Shown one piece after another: positions 48,322 to 56,427 of a stretch of 56,427 bases of DNA (positions are counted from its first letter, which is position 1; every line of letters begins with the position of its first letter). Origin of the DNA: an archaeon (GTDB taxonomy: Archaea > Nanobdellota > Nanobdellia > Woesearchaeales > GW2011-AR4). The stretch spans positions 1-56,427 of the forward strand of contig NZEC01000015.1 in NCBI GenBank assembly GCA_002688925.1, written 5' to 3'. The position numbers were made by a program, and so were the translations under genes. The notes below the pieces were generated by a model, which was not told the DNA's origin, did not search any database, and saw only the letters and a program-made list of their open reading frames with translations.

Positions 48322-49737
48322 ATGTCCATCTGGAAAGCTATTTTAAATAACCTTCCTGAAGTAGAAGGGCCATCGCAAAAATTTCTTTCTTTTAAGGAAA
48401 AGCTAAAGTGGACTTTTGTCATATTGATGATATATTATTTTCTTGGGCTGCTGCCTTTATTTGGATTAGGTGTTAATGCACTTCAAAGATTTGAAACTTT
48501 ATCTATTATTTTAGGCGCAGAATTTGGAAGCCTGATAAGCCTGGGCATAGGCCCTATTGTGACAGCATCCATTGTCCTGCAGCTTCTTAACGGCTCAGGT
48601 ATTTTAAAGCTTGACCTTACAAGGCCGGAAGGCAAGAAAACGTTTCAGGGCCTGCAGAAATTACTTGCAATATTTTTCATAATATTTGAGGCAGCTATAT
48701 ATGTCCTGATGGGAGGCCTTGCACCGGCTACAGAATTTGCCGGGACAGCACTTTATTCGCAGCTGCAGCTGGTCCTTATTTTCCAGCTCTTTTTAGGCGG
48801 CGTTATGATTTTGTTCATGGATGAGGTTGTAAGCAAGTGGGGCTTTGGCTCTGGAATTGGGCTGTTTATAGTTGCCGGAGTGAGCAAGAGCATTTTTATA
48901 CAGGCTTTTAACTGGCTTCCAGGCCCTTCTGGATTAGCCGGAATTACATATTCTTCCGGTGCTGTTCCTGCTTTGTTTCAAAGCCTGACTGCAGGAGACC
49001 CAACCACGGCCGCCATCATGTTTGCAACTTTGGTTTCTACAGCTCTTGTTTTTGCAATTGCTGTTTATGCGCAGGCAATGAAAGTTGAGATTCCATTATC
49101 ATTCGGGATGGTGCGCGGTCATGGTGTAAGGTGGCCTCTGTCATTTTTTTACACAAGCGTTATTCCTGTCATACTTGTTTCTGCCCTTATAGCAAATTTC
49201 CAGCTTTTAGGGAGGTTTTTGCAGAATGCAGGAATTCCTTTTTTGGGCAGGTTTAGCGAGCTAAGCGGACAGCCAATTTCGGGTTTTGTTTACTGGCTTC
49301 AGGGCCCAAATCTTTTAAGGTCTGTTATCGAGCAGCATACTATTTTTATTGGATTTGCGCCATATTTGCAGTCTCTTGTTTATTTATCGTTCCTTATGCT
49401 CGGAGCAATGATATTCAGCATTTTTTGGATGCAGACAGCAGGAATGGATGCTAGAAGCCAGGCAAAGCAGATGATGTCATCAGGGCTGCAAATCCCTGGT
49501 TTTAGGAGAGATGAAAGGGTTCTGGAAAGGCTCCTGAACAGGTATATCTGGCCCTTAACAATTATGGGCGGCCTGGCAATTGGCTTTTTGGCAGGCATTG
49601 CAGACATAACAGGAACTTTAAGCTCAGGTACAGGTATACTGCTTGCAGTCATGATTGTTTACAAGCTGTATGAAGAAGTTTCAAAACAGCATATGATGGA
49701 CATGAATCCGATGATGAGAAAGTTTATGGGAGGATAA
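48322..49737 (+). CDS. secY: protein translocase subunit SecY
   Basis: SecY/Sec61 alpha forms the channel for secretion and membrane insertion. It has 471 residues, ten membrane segments, an N-terminal VEGPSQKFLSFKEKLKWTFVILMIYYFLG, IPLSFGMVRGHGVRWPLSFFYTSVIPVILVSALIANFQL and the C-terminal RDERVLERLLNRYIWPLTIMGGLAIGFLAGIADITGTLSSGTGILLAVMIVYKLYEE. It lies five bases after L15. Confidence 0.96.
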   Translation: MSIWKAILNNLPEVEGPSQKFLSFKEKLKWTFVILMIYYFLGLLPLFGLGVNALQRFETLSIILGAEFGSLISLGIGPIVTASIVLQLLNGSGILKLDLTRPEGKKTFQGLQKLLAIFFIIFEAAIYVLMGGLAPATEFAGTALYSQLQLVLIFQLFLGGVMILFMDEVVSKWGFGSGIGLFIVAGVSKSIFIQAFNWLPGPSGLAGITYSSGAVPALFQSLTAGDPTTAAIMFATLVSTALVFAIAVYAQAMKVEIPLSFGMVRGHGVRWPLSFFYTSVIPVILVSALIANFQLLGRFLQNAGIPFLGRFSELSGQPISGFVYWLQGPNLLRSVIEQHTIFIGFAPYLQSLVYLSFLMLGAMIFSIFWMQTAGMDARSQAKQMMSSGLQIPGFRRDERVLERLLNRYIWPLTIMGGLAIGFLAGIADITGTLSSGTGILLAVMIVYKLYEEVSKQHMMDMNPMMRKFMGG

Positions 49738-50487
49738 ATGGTTTTTGAAAGTATTTTAAATCCGATATTTGACCCCTTGCTTAGGTTGCCTACTCTTTGG
49801 GCTGTTATCATACTTTCTTTTCTTATCTCTGTGATAATAACTTTGGTTTACAAATACACTACTGACCAGAATCTGATGAAAGACCTAAAGGCAGAGATGA
49901 AAGAATTTCAAAAGGAAATCAAGGAATTAAAGCAGGACCCTACAAAGGCAATGCAGGTCCAGAAAAAGTCCATGCAGACAAATATGAAGTATATGATGCA
50001 TTCAATGAGAAGCACATTATACTCGATTATTCCAATAATAATTATTTTTAGCTGGATGACTGCAAATTTTGCATATGACCCGATAATTCCGGGACAGGAA
50101 TTCACTACAACGGTTTTGTTTGAGGAAAATGCTGATGGAATGATAGAGTTGAGCGTTCCTGAAGGAATGATTGTGGATGGTGGATTGAGTAAAGGAGTTG
50201 ATAGCAGTGATGTTAAGTGGGTTTTGAGTGGAGTTGAAGGGGAATATCTTCTTGAATATATCTTTGATGGGAAAAAATACACTAAAGATGTTTTGATTTC
50301 AACTGCTCATAAATACAAGAATCCAATCAAAAAAATAAAAAACAGCCCAATAAAAATGATTAAAATTGACAATACGCAAAAAAAGCTCCTTAACCTCTTT
50401 GGATGGAAATTAGGGTGGTTAGGAACATATATCATATTCTCTATAATATTCAGCATTCTTGTAAGAAAAGTGATTAAGGTTTATTAA
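49738..50487 (+). CDS. DUF106 membrane protein, archaeal YidC/EMC3-type insertase
   Basis: The protein has 249 residues. Membrane segments lie at about 15-37, 92-115 and near the C-terminus. Between the first two is a long coiled coil (YTTDQNLMKDLKAEMKEFQKEIKELKQDPTKAMQVQKKSMQTNMKYMMHSM), the hallmark of archaeal Oxa1/EMC3 relatives. A beta-rich external domain (about 115-195) is inserted before the last segment. It starts directly after the secY stop and probably acts with SecY in membrane protein insertion. Confidence 0.88.
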   Translation: MVFESILNPIFDPLLRLPTLWAVIILSFLISVIITLVYKYTTDQNLMKDLKAEMKEFQKEIKELKQDPTKAMQVQKKSMQTNMKYMMHSMRSTLYSIIPIIIIFSWMTANFAYDPIIPGQEFTTTVLFEENADGMIELSVPEGMIVDGGLSKGVDSSDVKWVLSGVEGEYLLEYIFDGKKYTKDVLISTAHKYKNPIKKIKNSPIKMIKIDNTQKKLLNLFGWKLGWLGTYIIFSIIFSILVRKVIKVY

Positions 50488-50506
50488 AGTCTGGGTTGAT
50501 TTATTG

Positions 50507-51004
50507 TTAGCAAATAGCAATTTTATCTGCTTTTACAGAATTTTTGGGGCATATTTCTATGGAATCTTCTATCTTTACTTTTGGTATGAACTGGACATGC
50601 TTTATGCTTCCATATTCGTCAAAATCATAACCTACTGACTTTTCTTTAATGTCTAAAAGAGTATTTTTCTTTATGGAAAATTCATTAAAGTCCAGTAGTT
50701 TTGTGCCTTTTTCACCTACAATCCATATTCCCATCCCATCAATGTCAATATTCCCTACATTGTCAATGATGGAGTTGATATAAGAATTTTTTCCTGATCC
50801 GGAATAGCATACCTGATAATTGGCTGTTTCCCTTATTTTTATGGCAACGCTTGCACATTCATCTCCTGGTTTTGAGATATCCAGATTTCTGCCCCAGTTC
50901 ATCACTACAGCCCCTAAAGCTATGGCAAAAGAAATTAGCAAAACAGTTGCTATCAATGGACTTACACCTCTTTTATTAAAAAAATTTCTTGTTTTTCTTG
51001 GCAT
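50507..51004 (-). CDS. archaeal type IV pilin-like protein
   Basis: ATG 51004 follows a TATA box GGTATATAAAG (51026-51036) by 22 bases, so an upstream TTG is not used. The 165-residue protein begins MPRKTRNFFNKRGVSPLIATVLLI, a class III signal sequence typical of archaeal pilins (G-V-S-P-L-I-A-T-V-L). The membrane helix is at about 14-35. The outer part is beta-rich with two Cys pairs (ECASVAIKIRET, YQVCYSGSGKN, EICPKNSVKADKIAIC). It is inserted between the ribosomal genes and L34e. Confidence 0.85.
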   Translation of the reverse strand: MPRKTRNFFNKRGVSPLIATVLLISFAIALGAVVMNWGRNLDISKPGDECASVAIKIRETANYQVCYSGSGKNSYINSIIDNVGNIDIDGMGIWIVGEKGTKLLDFNEFSIKKNTLLDIKEKSVGYDFDEYGSIKHVQFIPKVKIEDSIEICPKNSVKADKIAIC

Positions 51005-51025
51005 TCTTAAAATTAAGCTCAATTC

Positions 51026-51036
51026 GGTATATAAAG
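51026..51036 (-). promoter_or_regulatory. TATA box of the pilin-like gene
   Basis: Read on the minus strand CTTTATATACC lies 22-32 bases before ATG 51004 and determines that start. Confidence 0.6.
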
Positions 51037-51052
51037 ATTTCTAATAAAAAGC

Positions 51053-51062
51053 TTTATAAATA
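51053..51062 (+). promoter_or_regulatory. TATA box of the L34e gene
   Basis: TTTATAAATA is centred about 25 bases before ATG 51083, in the divergent gap shared with the pilin-like gene. L34e and possibly L14e therefore form a separate transcript from the main cluster. Confidence 0.6.
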
Positions 51063-51082
51063 TTTTACGTTTTCTACGATAT

Positions 51083-51352
51083 ATGGTAGAGCGATTTAAA
51101 AGGTCAAGAAGCTTGAGAAAAGTGAAGGTAAAGGTTCCTGGCGGGAGTACTGTAGTGCACTATAGGAGAAGGAAGCCAAAAGGGGCTAAATGCGGCAATT
51201 GCAGCGCTACACTTAAAGGAATACCCAGGGAAAGGCCCATTAAAATGACAAAGATGGCCAAGACAAAGAAGAGGCCGGAAAGGCCATACGGCGGCAATTT
51301 GTGCAGCAGATGCATGAGGTCTTTGATTGTGGAAAGGGTAAGAAGCCAATAA
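51083..51352 (+). CDS. rpl34e: 50S ribosomal protein L34e
   Basis: eL34 has 89 residues: VERFKRSRSLRKVKVKVPGGSTVVHYRRRKPKGAKCGNCSATLKGIPRERP and the second zinc half YGGNLCSRCMRSLIVERV. The two CxxC pairs are intact. Confidence 0.94.
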   Translation: MVERFKRSRSLRKVKVKVPGGSTVVHYRRRKPKGAKCGNCSATLKGIPRERPIKMTKMAKTKKRPERPYGGNLCSRCMRSLIVERVRSQ

Positions 51353-51455
51353 AAATACTCCAATTAAAAAAAATTCATTTAAAATAAAAACCCATTAATA
51401 AAAAATATCCAGTAAAAACGAAGAACAACAAAAAATACCATAATGAAAACAAAAT

Positions 51456-51498
51456 AATCACTTGAGCGGATGGTGACACTGCTCAAAATGAAGTGATT
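51456..51498 (+). promoter_or_regulatory. hairpin just upstream of the L14e binding site
   Basis: AATCACTT-GAGC (51456-51467) pairs with GCTC (51481-51484) and AAGTGATT (51491-51498), so the outer 8 bp and inner 4 bp form an interrupted stem with a GTGA-rich loop. The GGAGGG binding site of L14e starts at 51499, directly after it. It could be a terminator for L34e or a regulatory structure. Confidence 0.45.
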
Positions 51499-51508
51499 GG
51501 AGGGAAAA

Positions 51509-52021
51509 ATGATTGAAGTTGGAAGAATTTGCGTTAAGACTGCTGGCAGGGATGCCGGCCTGAAATGTGTTATTGTTGATGTTCTGAATGATAAGTTTGT
51601 TTTGATAGATGGCGAGACAAGAAGAAGGAAATGTAATGTTTTTCATCTGGAACCGTTAAAGGAAGTTGTTAAAATCAAAAAGAATGCTTCCCATGATGAT
51701 GTTAAGAAAGAGTTTGAAAAGCTGGGATTAAAGGTTAGGGAGACAAAGCCAAAACCAAAGAAAGAGAGGCAGGCAAAGAAGAGAAAGACTCCGGAGCAAT
51801 TAAGTGTGCAAAAGGAAGAGAAGAAAAAGCTAAGAGATATTTTCAAGCTTAAAAGCAAAGATGCAGTGAAGGATAAAGTCAAAGAGATGGAAAATAAATC
51901 CGGGAGTTTGGAAGAAAAAGCAGGATTGGTTGACAAAAGCAAGGAAATAAAAGCTGATAAAAAAGAGCCGCAGGAAGAAAAAGCTTCTAAACCTGCAAAG
52001 AAAAGCGATAAAAAGAAATAA
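51509..52021 (+). CDS. rpl14e: 50S ribosomal protein L14e
   Basis: ATG 51509 is preceded by GGAGGGAAAA. The protein has 170 residues: MIEVGRICVKTAGRDAGLKCVIVDVLNDKFVLIDGETRRRKCNVFHLEPL is the KOW-type core of eL14. The last 90 residues are a long Lys/Glu-rich tail containing LSVQKEEKKKLRDIFKLKSKD, unusual in length. An in-frame TTG at 51497 lies inside the hairpin and is not used. Confidence 0.92.
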   Translation: MIEVGRICVKTAGRDAGLKCVIVDVLNDKFVLIDGETRRRKCNVFHLEPLKEVVKIKKNASHDDVKKEFEKLGLKVRETKPKPKKERQAKKRKTPEQLSVQKEEKKKLRDIFKLKSKDAVKDKVKEMENKSGSLEEKAGLVDKSKEIKADKKEPQEEKASKPAKKSDKKK

Positions 52022-52046
52022 TTTTTTATCAGGAATTTTTATTATT

Positions 52047-53696
52047 TTATTTAGAGATGGTGTTAAATAATTCTGTCAGATTAAGTTCTAAGGCTGTTAC
52101 CGGCATTTCCAGTTCCCAGTTTGTGATTACTTGTGGTGATATTTCTCCGATGTATGCAACGTTTTTCCCGTTTACAATTACTCTGCCGACTCTTCCTGTG
52201 ATAAATGAATCATGCTCTGTTTCTGTTATTTCATATTTTAAATTTATGCTTCTGAATAAATAATCGAGGATTTGCCTTATTTCAGTATAATCTGTTTTTT
52301 CAGATGCTATAGCTATTGCAAGCCTTTCATCTTCTTCTATGTTTGTCTCAGATTTTGGATTTTTTTTGAAAATTGTTCCTATCGTGAATATTTTTTGGGG
52401 ATACTCATGATGCTTATTGCTGCTTAAGATTTCCATCAATGAAGGGATGTTCCATGCCTTTAAGATATTGTAATCAGAGGATATCGAGTTTTCCAGCTCT
52501 ATTAAAGAAAGGTTTGTGTTCATCATGCTGCATTGCTGCTCTTTGTTGCTTAAATGATAAGAGCATGTTTCTATTAATCCCATGCCGGATAATAAATCAG
52601 CTATTTTGTTTTTAAAAATTTCAAATTTATCTTCTGCTGAGATCGTAGAGAGGTTTGGGATTGAAGGAATGAAGTTTTCATATCCATATGCTATTGCAAT
52701 ATCTTCTATTAAATCGATTTGGTGCAGAATGTCTGTTCTGTAAGCAGGTATTAGCGCTTTTTTATTTTTGTAATCAAATCCCATACGCTCAAGCAGTGTT
52801 TTTATTTGGTTTTCTTTTAGGTCCAGTCCGAGAATTTTGTTTACATAGCCAATATCGACCTTCATTTCTTCAGGATTTAAATTTGGAGTGGTTATTGTTT
52901 TAGAAGGGTAAATTATGTCAAGACTGTATATTTGACCTCCCATATCTGCAAGCATTGTAACAATGATGTTCAATGCCTGTTTCACGTTCTCCAGATCTGT
53001 TCCAGTGCATTCGATGAATACTTCTTTAGTTGTCTCATCAACTTTTCCTGTATGATGGGAATTTGTATAAGGAAGCATGCACATTATATTCTCTTTTCCA
53101 TCAATAAAAAAAGGATATTTTTTCCAACCTTCTGCTACCCATTTGAATTCTCTTCCTTTAGGATGGAGCTCTTCTACTTTTACTGCTGATATTTCTTTTT
53201 CCAGTCCAAGAGGCCTGAATTTTACTTCATTTGGATCCTTGGCAGTATAGCGTATTGGAAAGTTGATATTGTTTAATGGGTATAGGCCATATGCAGATTT
53301 TTTCCTGTTTCTGCCATGAGTCAATGCAAGTTTTTCCTGTATTTGCATGATTTCACGAATCATCTCATCATTGAAATTCAGATTTTTTACAATTGCGCAT
53401 GTTGTATATGGCCTCATTGAAACTGATTTGTCTACTATAACTTTGTGTCCGCTTTTCTTTACATTATATTTTTTCAAGCCTGTTTTTACCCCGATGAAAG
53501 AAGAAAATGCGCGTGCAAAGCCTTCTTCGGAAAGCATGTCAGGCCGGTTTGGAAAGATTTCTACGACAATCTCGTTTTCATTTACATCTTCAAGGTCTGT
53601 TCCTAAATAGCTTATCCTATCCTTTAATTTTTCTAATGGCAGCTTTTTTCCTACAAGCTTTTCAAAGACCTTCTTGTTGATTTTTATAGTCGGCAT
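52047..53696 (-). CDS. pheT: phenylalanyl-tRNA synthetase beta subunit
   Basis: PheT pairs with PheS to charge tRNA-Phe. It has 549 residues, the archaeal length without bacterial extra domains. B1-type motif PTIKINKKVFEKLVGKKLP at the start, RPDMLSEEGFARAFSSFIG, the B3/4 region with YTNSHHTGKVDETTKEVFIECTG and the B5 domain LLERMGFDYKNKKALIPAYRTDILHQIDLIEDIAIAYGYENF are visible. It ends with the synthetase-like VGRVIVNGKNVAYIGEISPQVITNWELEMPVTALELNL. It lies one base after pheS on the minus strand. Confidence 0.95.
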   Translation of the reverse strand: MPTIKINKKVFEKLVGKKLPLEKLKDRISYLGTDLEDVNENEIVVEIFPNRPDMLSEEGFARAFSSFIGVKTGLKKYNVKKSGHKVIVDKSVSMRPYTTCAIVKNLNFNDEMIREIMQIQEKLALTHGRNRKKSAYGLYPLNNINFPIRYTAKDPNEVKFRPLGLEKEISAVKVEELHPKGREFKWVAEGWKKYPFFIDGKENIMCMLPYTNSHHTGKVDETTKEVFIECTGTDLENVKQALNIIVTMLADMGGQIYSLDIIYPSKTITTPNLNPEEMKVDIGYVNKILGLDLKENQIKTLLERMGFDYKNKKALIPAYRTDILHQIDLIEDIAIAYGYENFIPSIPNLSTISAEDKFEIFKNKIADLLSGMGLIETCSYHLSNKEQQCSMMNTNLSLIELENSISSDYNILKAWNIPSLMEILSSNKHHEYPQKIFTIGTIFKKNPKSETNIEEDERLAIAIASEKTDYTEIRQILDYLFRSINLKYEITETEHDSFITGRVGRVIVNGKNVAYIGEISPQVITNWELEMPVTALELNLTELFNTISK

Positions 53697-53697
53697 T

Positions 53698-55230
53698 TTA
53701 TTTCATCCAGTATTCCATTTCCCTTAACTGCTTCAGGTCATTTTTGTAGATATCCCTCATATCATTTATATCATAGTAATCCATCATCACCCTGTCAAAG
53801 CCAGGTCCCCATGCTAAAACAGGGATTTCTTCTCCCAACAATGCTTTTGTGACTTCGGGTCTTAAAATTCCTGCACCACCGAGCTCAATCCATTTTTTAT
53901 GTACGGGGTAGAATGCATCTATCTCTACTGATGGCTCTGTATATGCAAAATAAGCAGGCCTGAACCTTGCTTTTTCAAATCCCATCCTTCTGAAAAATTC
54001 TTTTAGGTAGCCAAGCAGGTGCCTGAAATTGGCATTTGGGTCAATGACAATGCCCTCTGTCTGGTTGAATTCAAATAAGTGCGACCAGTCAATTGCCTCG
54101 TTCCTAAAGCACCTTCCAACAGCAAAAAATTTAGAAGGGATTTCGGATTTTTTTAATCCTGCCAGTGTCCTTGCGCTTAGGTTTGTAGTGTGGGTTCTTA
54201 AGACATTTTTCATTGCCTCTTCATTCTTCCAGTTATACTGCCAGCCCTTGCTTCCTGTACTTCCTCCATTTTCGTGAGCGCTCTTGACTGCATTTACAAG
54301 TTTTTTTTCGGGCAGTTTTCCGTATTTCTGGTTTTTAATGAAAAAAGTGTCCTGCATTTCCCTTACTGGATGGTCTTGGGCTGTAAATAATGCATCAAAA
54401 ACCCAGAAAGAGCTCTCAACTATGGGGCCTGTCATCTCTTTAAAGCCCATGTCAAGCCATATCCTTTTTGAATATTGTATTGCCTGGCTGACAAAATGCC
54501 TTTTTCCCCCTGAAATGTTTGGAACGTTTATTGCCACATCATAGCTTCTTAATTTTTTGTTTTTCCATTCTCCGGACTGTATGATTGATGGAGTTAATCT
54601 GTCAATTATGTTCTTACTGTCTATTTTTTGGGCTGTTAATTTTTTTCCTATTTCTGTCAATTCTGCGTTTATTATTTTAATTATGTTTAATTTGACTATA
54701 TTTTTTCTTTTCTTTAGGCTTTCAAAAATTCGCTTTTCTTCATTATTTAATTCGAAAATACCTATAGGGAATTTCTTTTTGAGAAAATCTTCTTCTGGAA
54801 AACCTTTATTTAAGATGTTTTTTCCTGCATTAGTTATTGATATTAGAATTCCTCTTTCTTTTTTTATTTCAATTGCGCCTTTTGATTTTAAAATACCTAA
54901 ACTTATGCTCAATTCCTGTTTGCTTAAATTTGATCGTTTTCCTATCTCATCCAGGGTAATTGGCTTATTGGATAGTTGTAGGAATGTTTTTTCCGGAAGG
55001 CCTTTGTCCCTGTACTTTAGCCCATTCTCATCCAAATCTATCTTCTCTTGAAGTTTCTGCTTTACACTTATTATTTTCTTGTTCTGCAGCCACTGCAAAG
55101 CCCTCATTACTTCCACTTTCTGTAGCTTTGTTAATTCTGCAATTTTTTCGAATGATGATGTTTCCCTTAATATCGGCAAAACTTTCCTCTCTAAAGGATG
55201 CAATGCTGCGATTATTTTATCTACTTCCAT
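53698..55230 (-). CDS. pheS: phenylalanyl-tRNA synthetase alpha subunit
   Basis: PheS is the catalytic subunit. It has 510 residues. The N-terminal half (1-200) contains several small winged-helix domains of the archaeal type (FEKIAELTKLQKVEVMRALQWLQNKKI, LDEIGKRSNLSKQELSISLGILKSKGA). The class II synthetase core follows: HPVREMQDTFF, RTHTTNLSARTLAGL, FEFNQTEGIVID, and GAGILRPEVTKALLGEEIPVLAWGPGFDRVMM. TATA box TATATTTAAATAT (55251-55263) precedes the ATG. Confidence 0.95.
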   Translation of the reverse strand: MEVDKIIAALHPLERKVLPILRETSSFEKIAELTKLQKVEVMRALQWLQNKKIISVKQKLQEKIDLDENGLKYRDKGLPEKTFLQLSNKPITLDEIGKRSNLSKQELSISLGILKSKGAIEIKKERGILISITNAGKNILNKGFPEEDFLKKKFPIGIFELNNEEKRIFESLKKRKNIVKLNIIKIINAELTEIGKKLTAQKIDSKNIIDRLTPSIIQSGEWKNKKLRSYDVAINVPNISGGKRHFVSQAIQYSKRIWLDMGFKEMTGPIVESSFWVFDALFTAQDHPVREMQDTFFIKNQKYGKLPEKKLVNAVKSAHENGGSTGSKGWQYNWKNEEAMKNVLRTHTTNLSARTLAGLKKSEIPSKFFAVGRCFRNEAIDWSHLFEFNQTEGIVIDPNANFRHLLGYLKEFFRRMGFEKARFRPAYFAYTEPSVEIDAFYPVHKKWIELGGAGILRPEVTKALLGEEIPVLAWGPGFDRVMMDYYDINDMRDIYKNDLKQLREMEYWMK

Positions 55231-55250
55231 GTATGATTTAGAATTATGAA

Positions 55251-55263
55251 TATATTTAAATAT
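55251..55263 (-). promoter_or_regulatory. TATA box of pheS-pheT
   Basis: Minus-strand ATATTTAAATATA lies 21-33 bases before ATG 55230. The rest of the 239-base gap to the transaldolase gene shows no further features I can support. Confidence 0.6.
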
Positions 55264-55469
55264 TTGCTATTTCCAGTTATAATCCTATTCAATGATAAAA
55301 AGTGCTTGATAAGATGAATCAATATAAAAGATATGCTCCGGTATTATTGAGGTTTGGAATTGGACTTGTTTTTTGTGGTTTGGTTTAATTTGATGATTTC
55401 TGTTTAGATAGGAAACTAAGAAAAAAGTAGAATTAATAAGAAAGCTAAAAAAAATAAATTGCAAAAAAT

Positions 55470-56129
55470 CTATTTGTTTTTCAATTCTTTTTGAAGCGTA
55501 TCCCAGTCATCTAGGAATTGTTTTATTCCTTTGTCTGTCAGTGCGTGATTGAACATGCTTTCATAAACTTTGAATGGTATTGTGGCTATATCTGCTCCTA
55601 TAAGTGCTGCTTCCTTGACATGGGTTGTGCTTCGTATACTTGCTGCAAGTATCTTTGTTTTAAAGCCATAATTGTCATAAATTTCCTTTATTTCTTTAAC
55701 AAGATCCATGCCTTTTTCCCCTATATCATCTAATCTTCCAAGGAAAGGGCTTACAAAATAAGTTCCGGCTTTTGCTGCCAGTAAAGCCTGGTTTGCTGAG
55801 AATACCAATGTTGTGTTTACTTTGATTCCGTCTTTTGATAGGACCTTGCATGCTTTCATTCCTTCTGGTGTCATTGGTACCTTGATTACAATGTTTTTAT
55901 GCAGCTTTGCAAATTCTTTTCCTTCCTTAACCATACCTTCTGCATCCAAAGAGACGGGTTCTGCGCTTATGGGGCCATTGACTATTTTTGTTATTTCTTT
56001 TAGAGTTTTTACATAATCCTTACCTTCTTTCATTATTAATGTTGGGTTTGTTGTAACACCATCTAATGGTATTATGTCATTTGCAGTCTTTATTTCACTG
56101 ACCGAGGCAGTATCCAAAAAAATCTTCAT
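55470..56129 (-). CDS. transaldolase, short fructose-6-phosphate aldolase-like type
   Basis: The protein has 219 residues: [39 protein letters not shown] at the start, and the Schiff-base Lys in [17 protein letters not shown] (around residue 85). [11 protein letters not shown] and [12 protein letters not shown] complete the barrel. It acts in the non-oxidative pentose phosphate pathway. A transketolase gene lies upstream, and the two probably cooperate. Confidence 0.93.
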   Translation of the reverse strand: MKIFLDTASVSEIKTANDIIPLDGVTTNPTLIMKEGKDYVKTLKEITKIVNGPISAEPVSLDAEGMVKEGKEFAKLHKNIVIKVPMTPEGMKACKVLSKDGIKVNTTLVFSANQALLAAKAGTYFVSPFLGRLDDIGEKGMDLVKEIKEIYDNYGFKTKILAASIRSTTHVKEAALIGADIATIPFKVYESMFNHALTDKGIKQFLDDWDTLQKELKNK

Positions 56130-56191
56130 TTAATCCCCTCAACGCTTATTATTGTTTTTTTTACTTGGTTTAAATATTTTTTGAATGTTTT

Positions 56192-56427
56192 CTATTTTCT
56201 TTCAACAATTTCTTTAACTACACCAACAATACTAGCTGCATCCAAACCATACTTCTCATACAATTCAGCTGGCTTTCCGGATTCTCCGAACTTATCTTCC
56301 AGGCCAATCCTTTTCATAATACAAGGATAGTTTTCTGATAAAACTTCTGCAACTGCGCTTCCTAACCCTCCAATTATGTTGTGGTCTTCTGCTGTTAGCA
56401 CGCAGTTTGTTTTTTTTGCCAAGTCAA
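56192..56427 (-). CDS. transketolase C-terminal part, incomplete at the window edge
   Basis: The frame runs off the end of the window and covers the last 78 residues: LTAEDHNIIGGLGSAVAEVLSEN, KRIGLEDKFGESGKPAELYEKYGLDAASIVGVVKEIVERK, typical of the transketolase C-terminal domain as found in the split archaeal enzyme. The true start is outside. It precedes the transaldolase gene with about 62 bases between. Confidence 0.9.
   Translation of the reverse strand, partial: DLAKKTNCVLTAEDHNIIGGLGSAVAEVLSENYPCIMKRIGLEDKFGESGKPAELYEKYGLDAASIVGVVKEIVERK

Noticed and set aside
51497-51508. Upstream TTG start for L14e
   Set aside because: It overlaps the hairpin and lies before the binding site GGAGGG that serves ATG 51509.

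Overview
The window is a gene-dense, AT-rich archaeal chromosome segment. Archaeal signs are the universal ribosomal gene cluster in archaeal order with archaeal-specific proteins (S4e, L32e, L19e, L34e, L14e, eIF1), PCNA, an archaeal primase, class I CCA-adding enzyme, Taw1, a Hef-like helicase, a DUF106/EMC3-type insertase, TATA boxes 20-35 bases before many starts, and intron-containing tRNAs. The fused PriS-PriL primase, small genes, a bacterial-type gyrase subunit A and a simplified ribosomal cluster point to a DPANN lineage of the Woesearchaeota/Pacearchaeota kind. That placement is inference from gene content.

Layout. 1-8.7 kb: frameshifted tail of a secreted Cys-rich protein, small lipoprotein, RtcA, DUF371, CCA-adding enzyme, sugar nucleotidyltransferase, three membrane enzymes or transporters (PF06695 exporter, PAP2, dolichol-kinase family), and a MoxR ATPase-VWA pair. 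8.7-13.4 kb: AbrB/MraZ-like protein, metallophosphoesterase, Taw1, dUTPase and thymidylate kinase. 13.7-18.2 kb (minus strand): GyrA, zinc ribbon, ScpB and a coiled-coil/winged-helix-like protein, a DNA topology and segregation block. 18.3-23.1 kb: DUF47-Pit phosphate transport, a lamin-tail surface protein, and a three-gene cassette of related small coiled-coil proteins. 23.1-36 kb: interrupted tRNA-Leu, RNase J, PCNA, a second dolichol-kinase-family protein, tRNA-Gly with a T-loop intron, CaCA exchanger, PRC-barrel, TraB, a site-2-protease homologue without HExxH, Hef-like helicase-nuclease, HtpX and the fused primase. 36-52 kb: ribosomal protein operon L3 to L15, SecY and DUF106, then a pilin-like gene, L34e and L14e. 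52-56.4 kb (minus strand): PheT, PheS, transaldolase and a partial transketolase.

The least explained material is non-coding. An 87-base element occurs twice (1661-1747 and 29496-29582), carries two hairpins and ends in a TATA box in front of two unrelated genes. A roughly 120-base palindromic element occurs twice in opposite orientation (10913-11035 and 26656-26777), each time between divergent genes, and its end stem and internal hairpin change sequence while keeping pairing. Two tRNA genes are interrupted: tRNA-Gly(CCC) in the T loop with a readable bulge-helix-bulge, and tRNA-Leu in the anticodon loop with an insertion that no single excision resolves.
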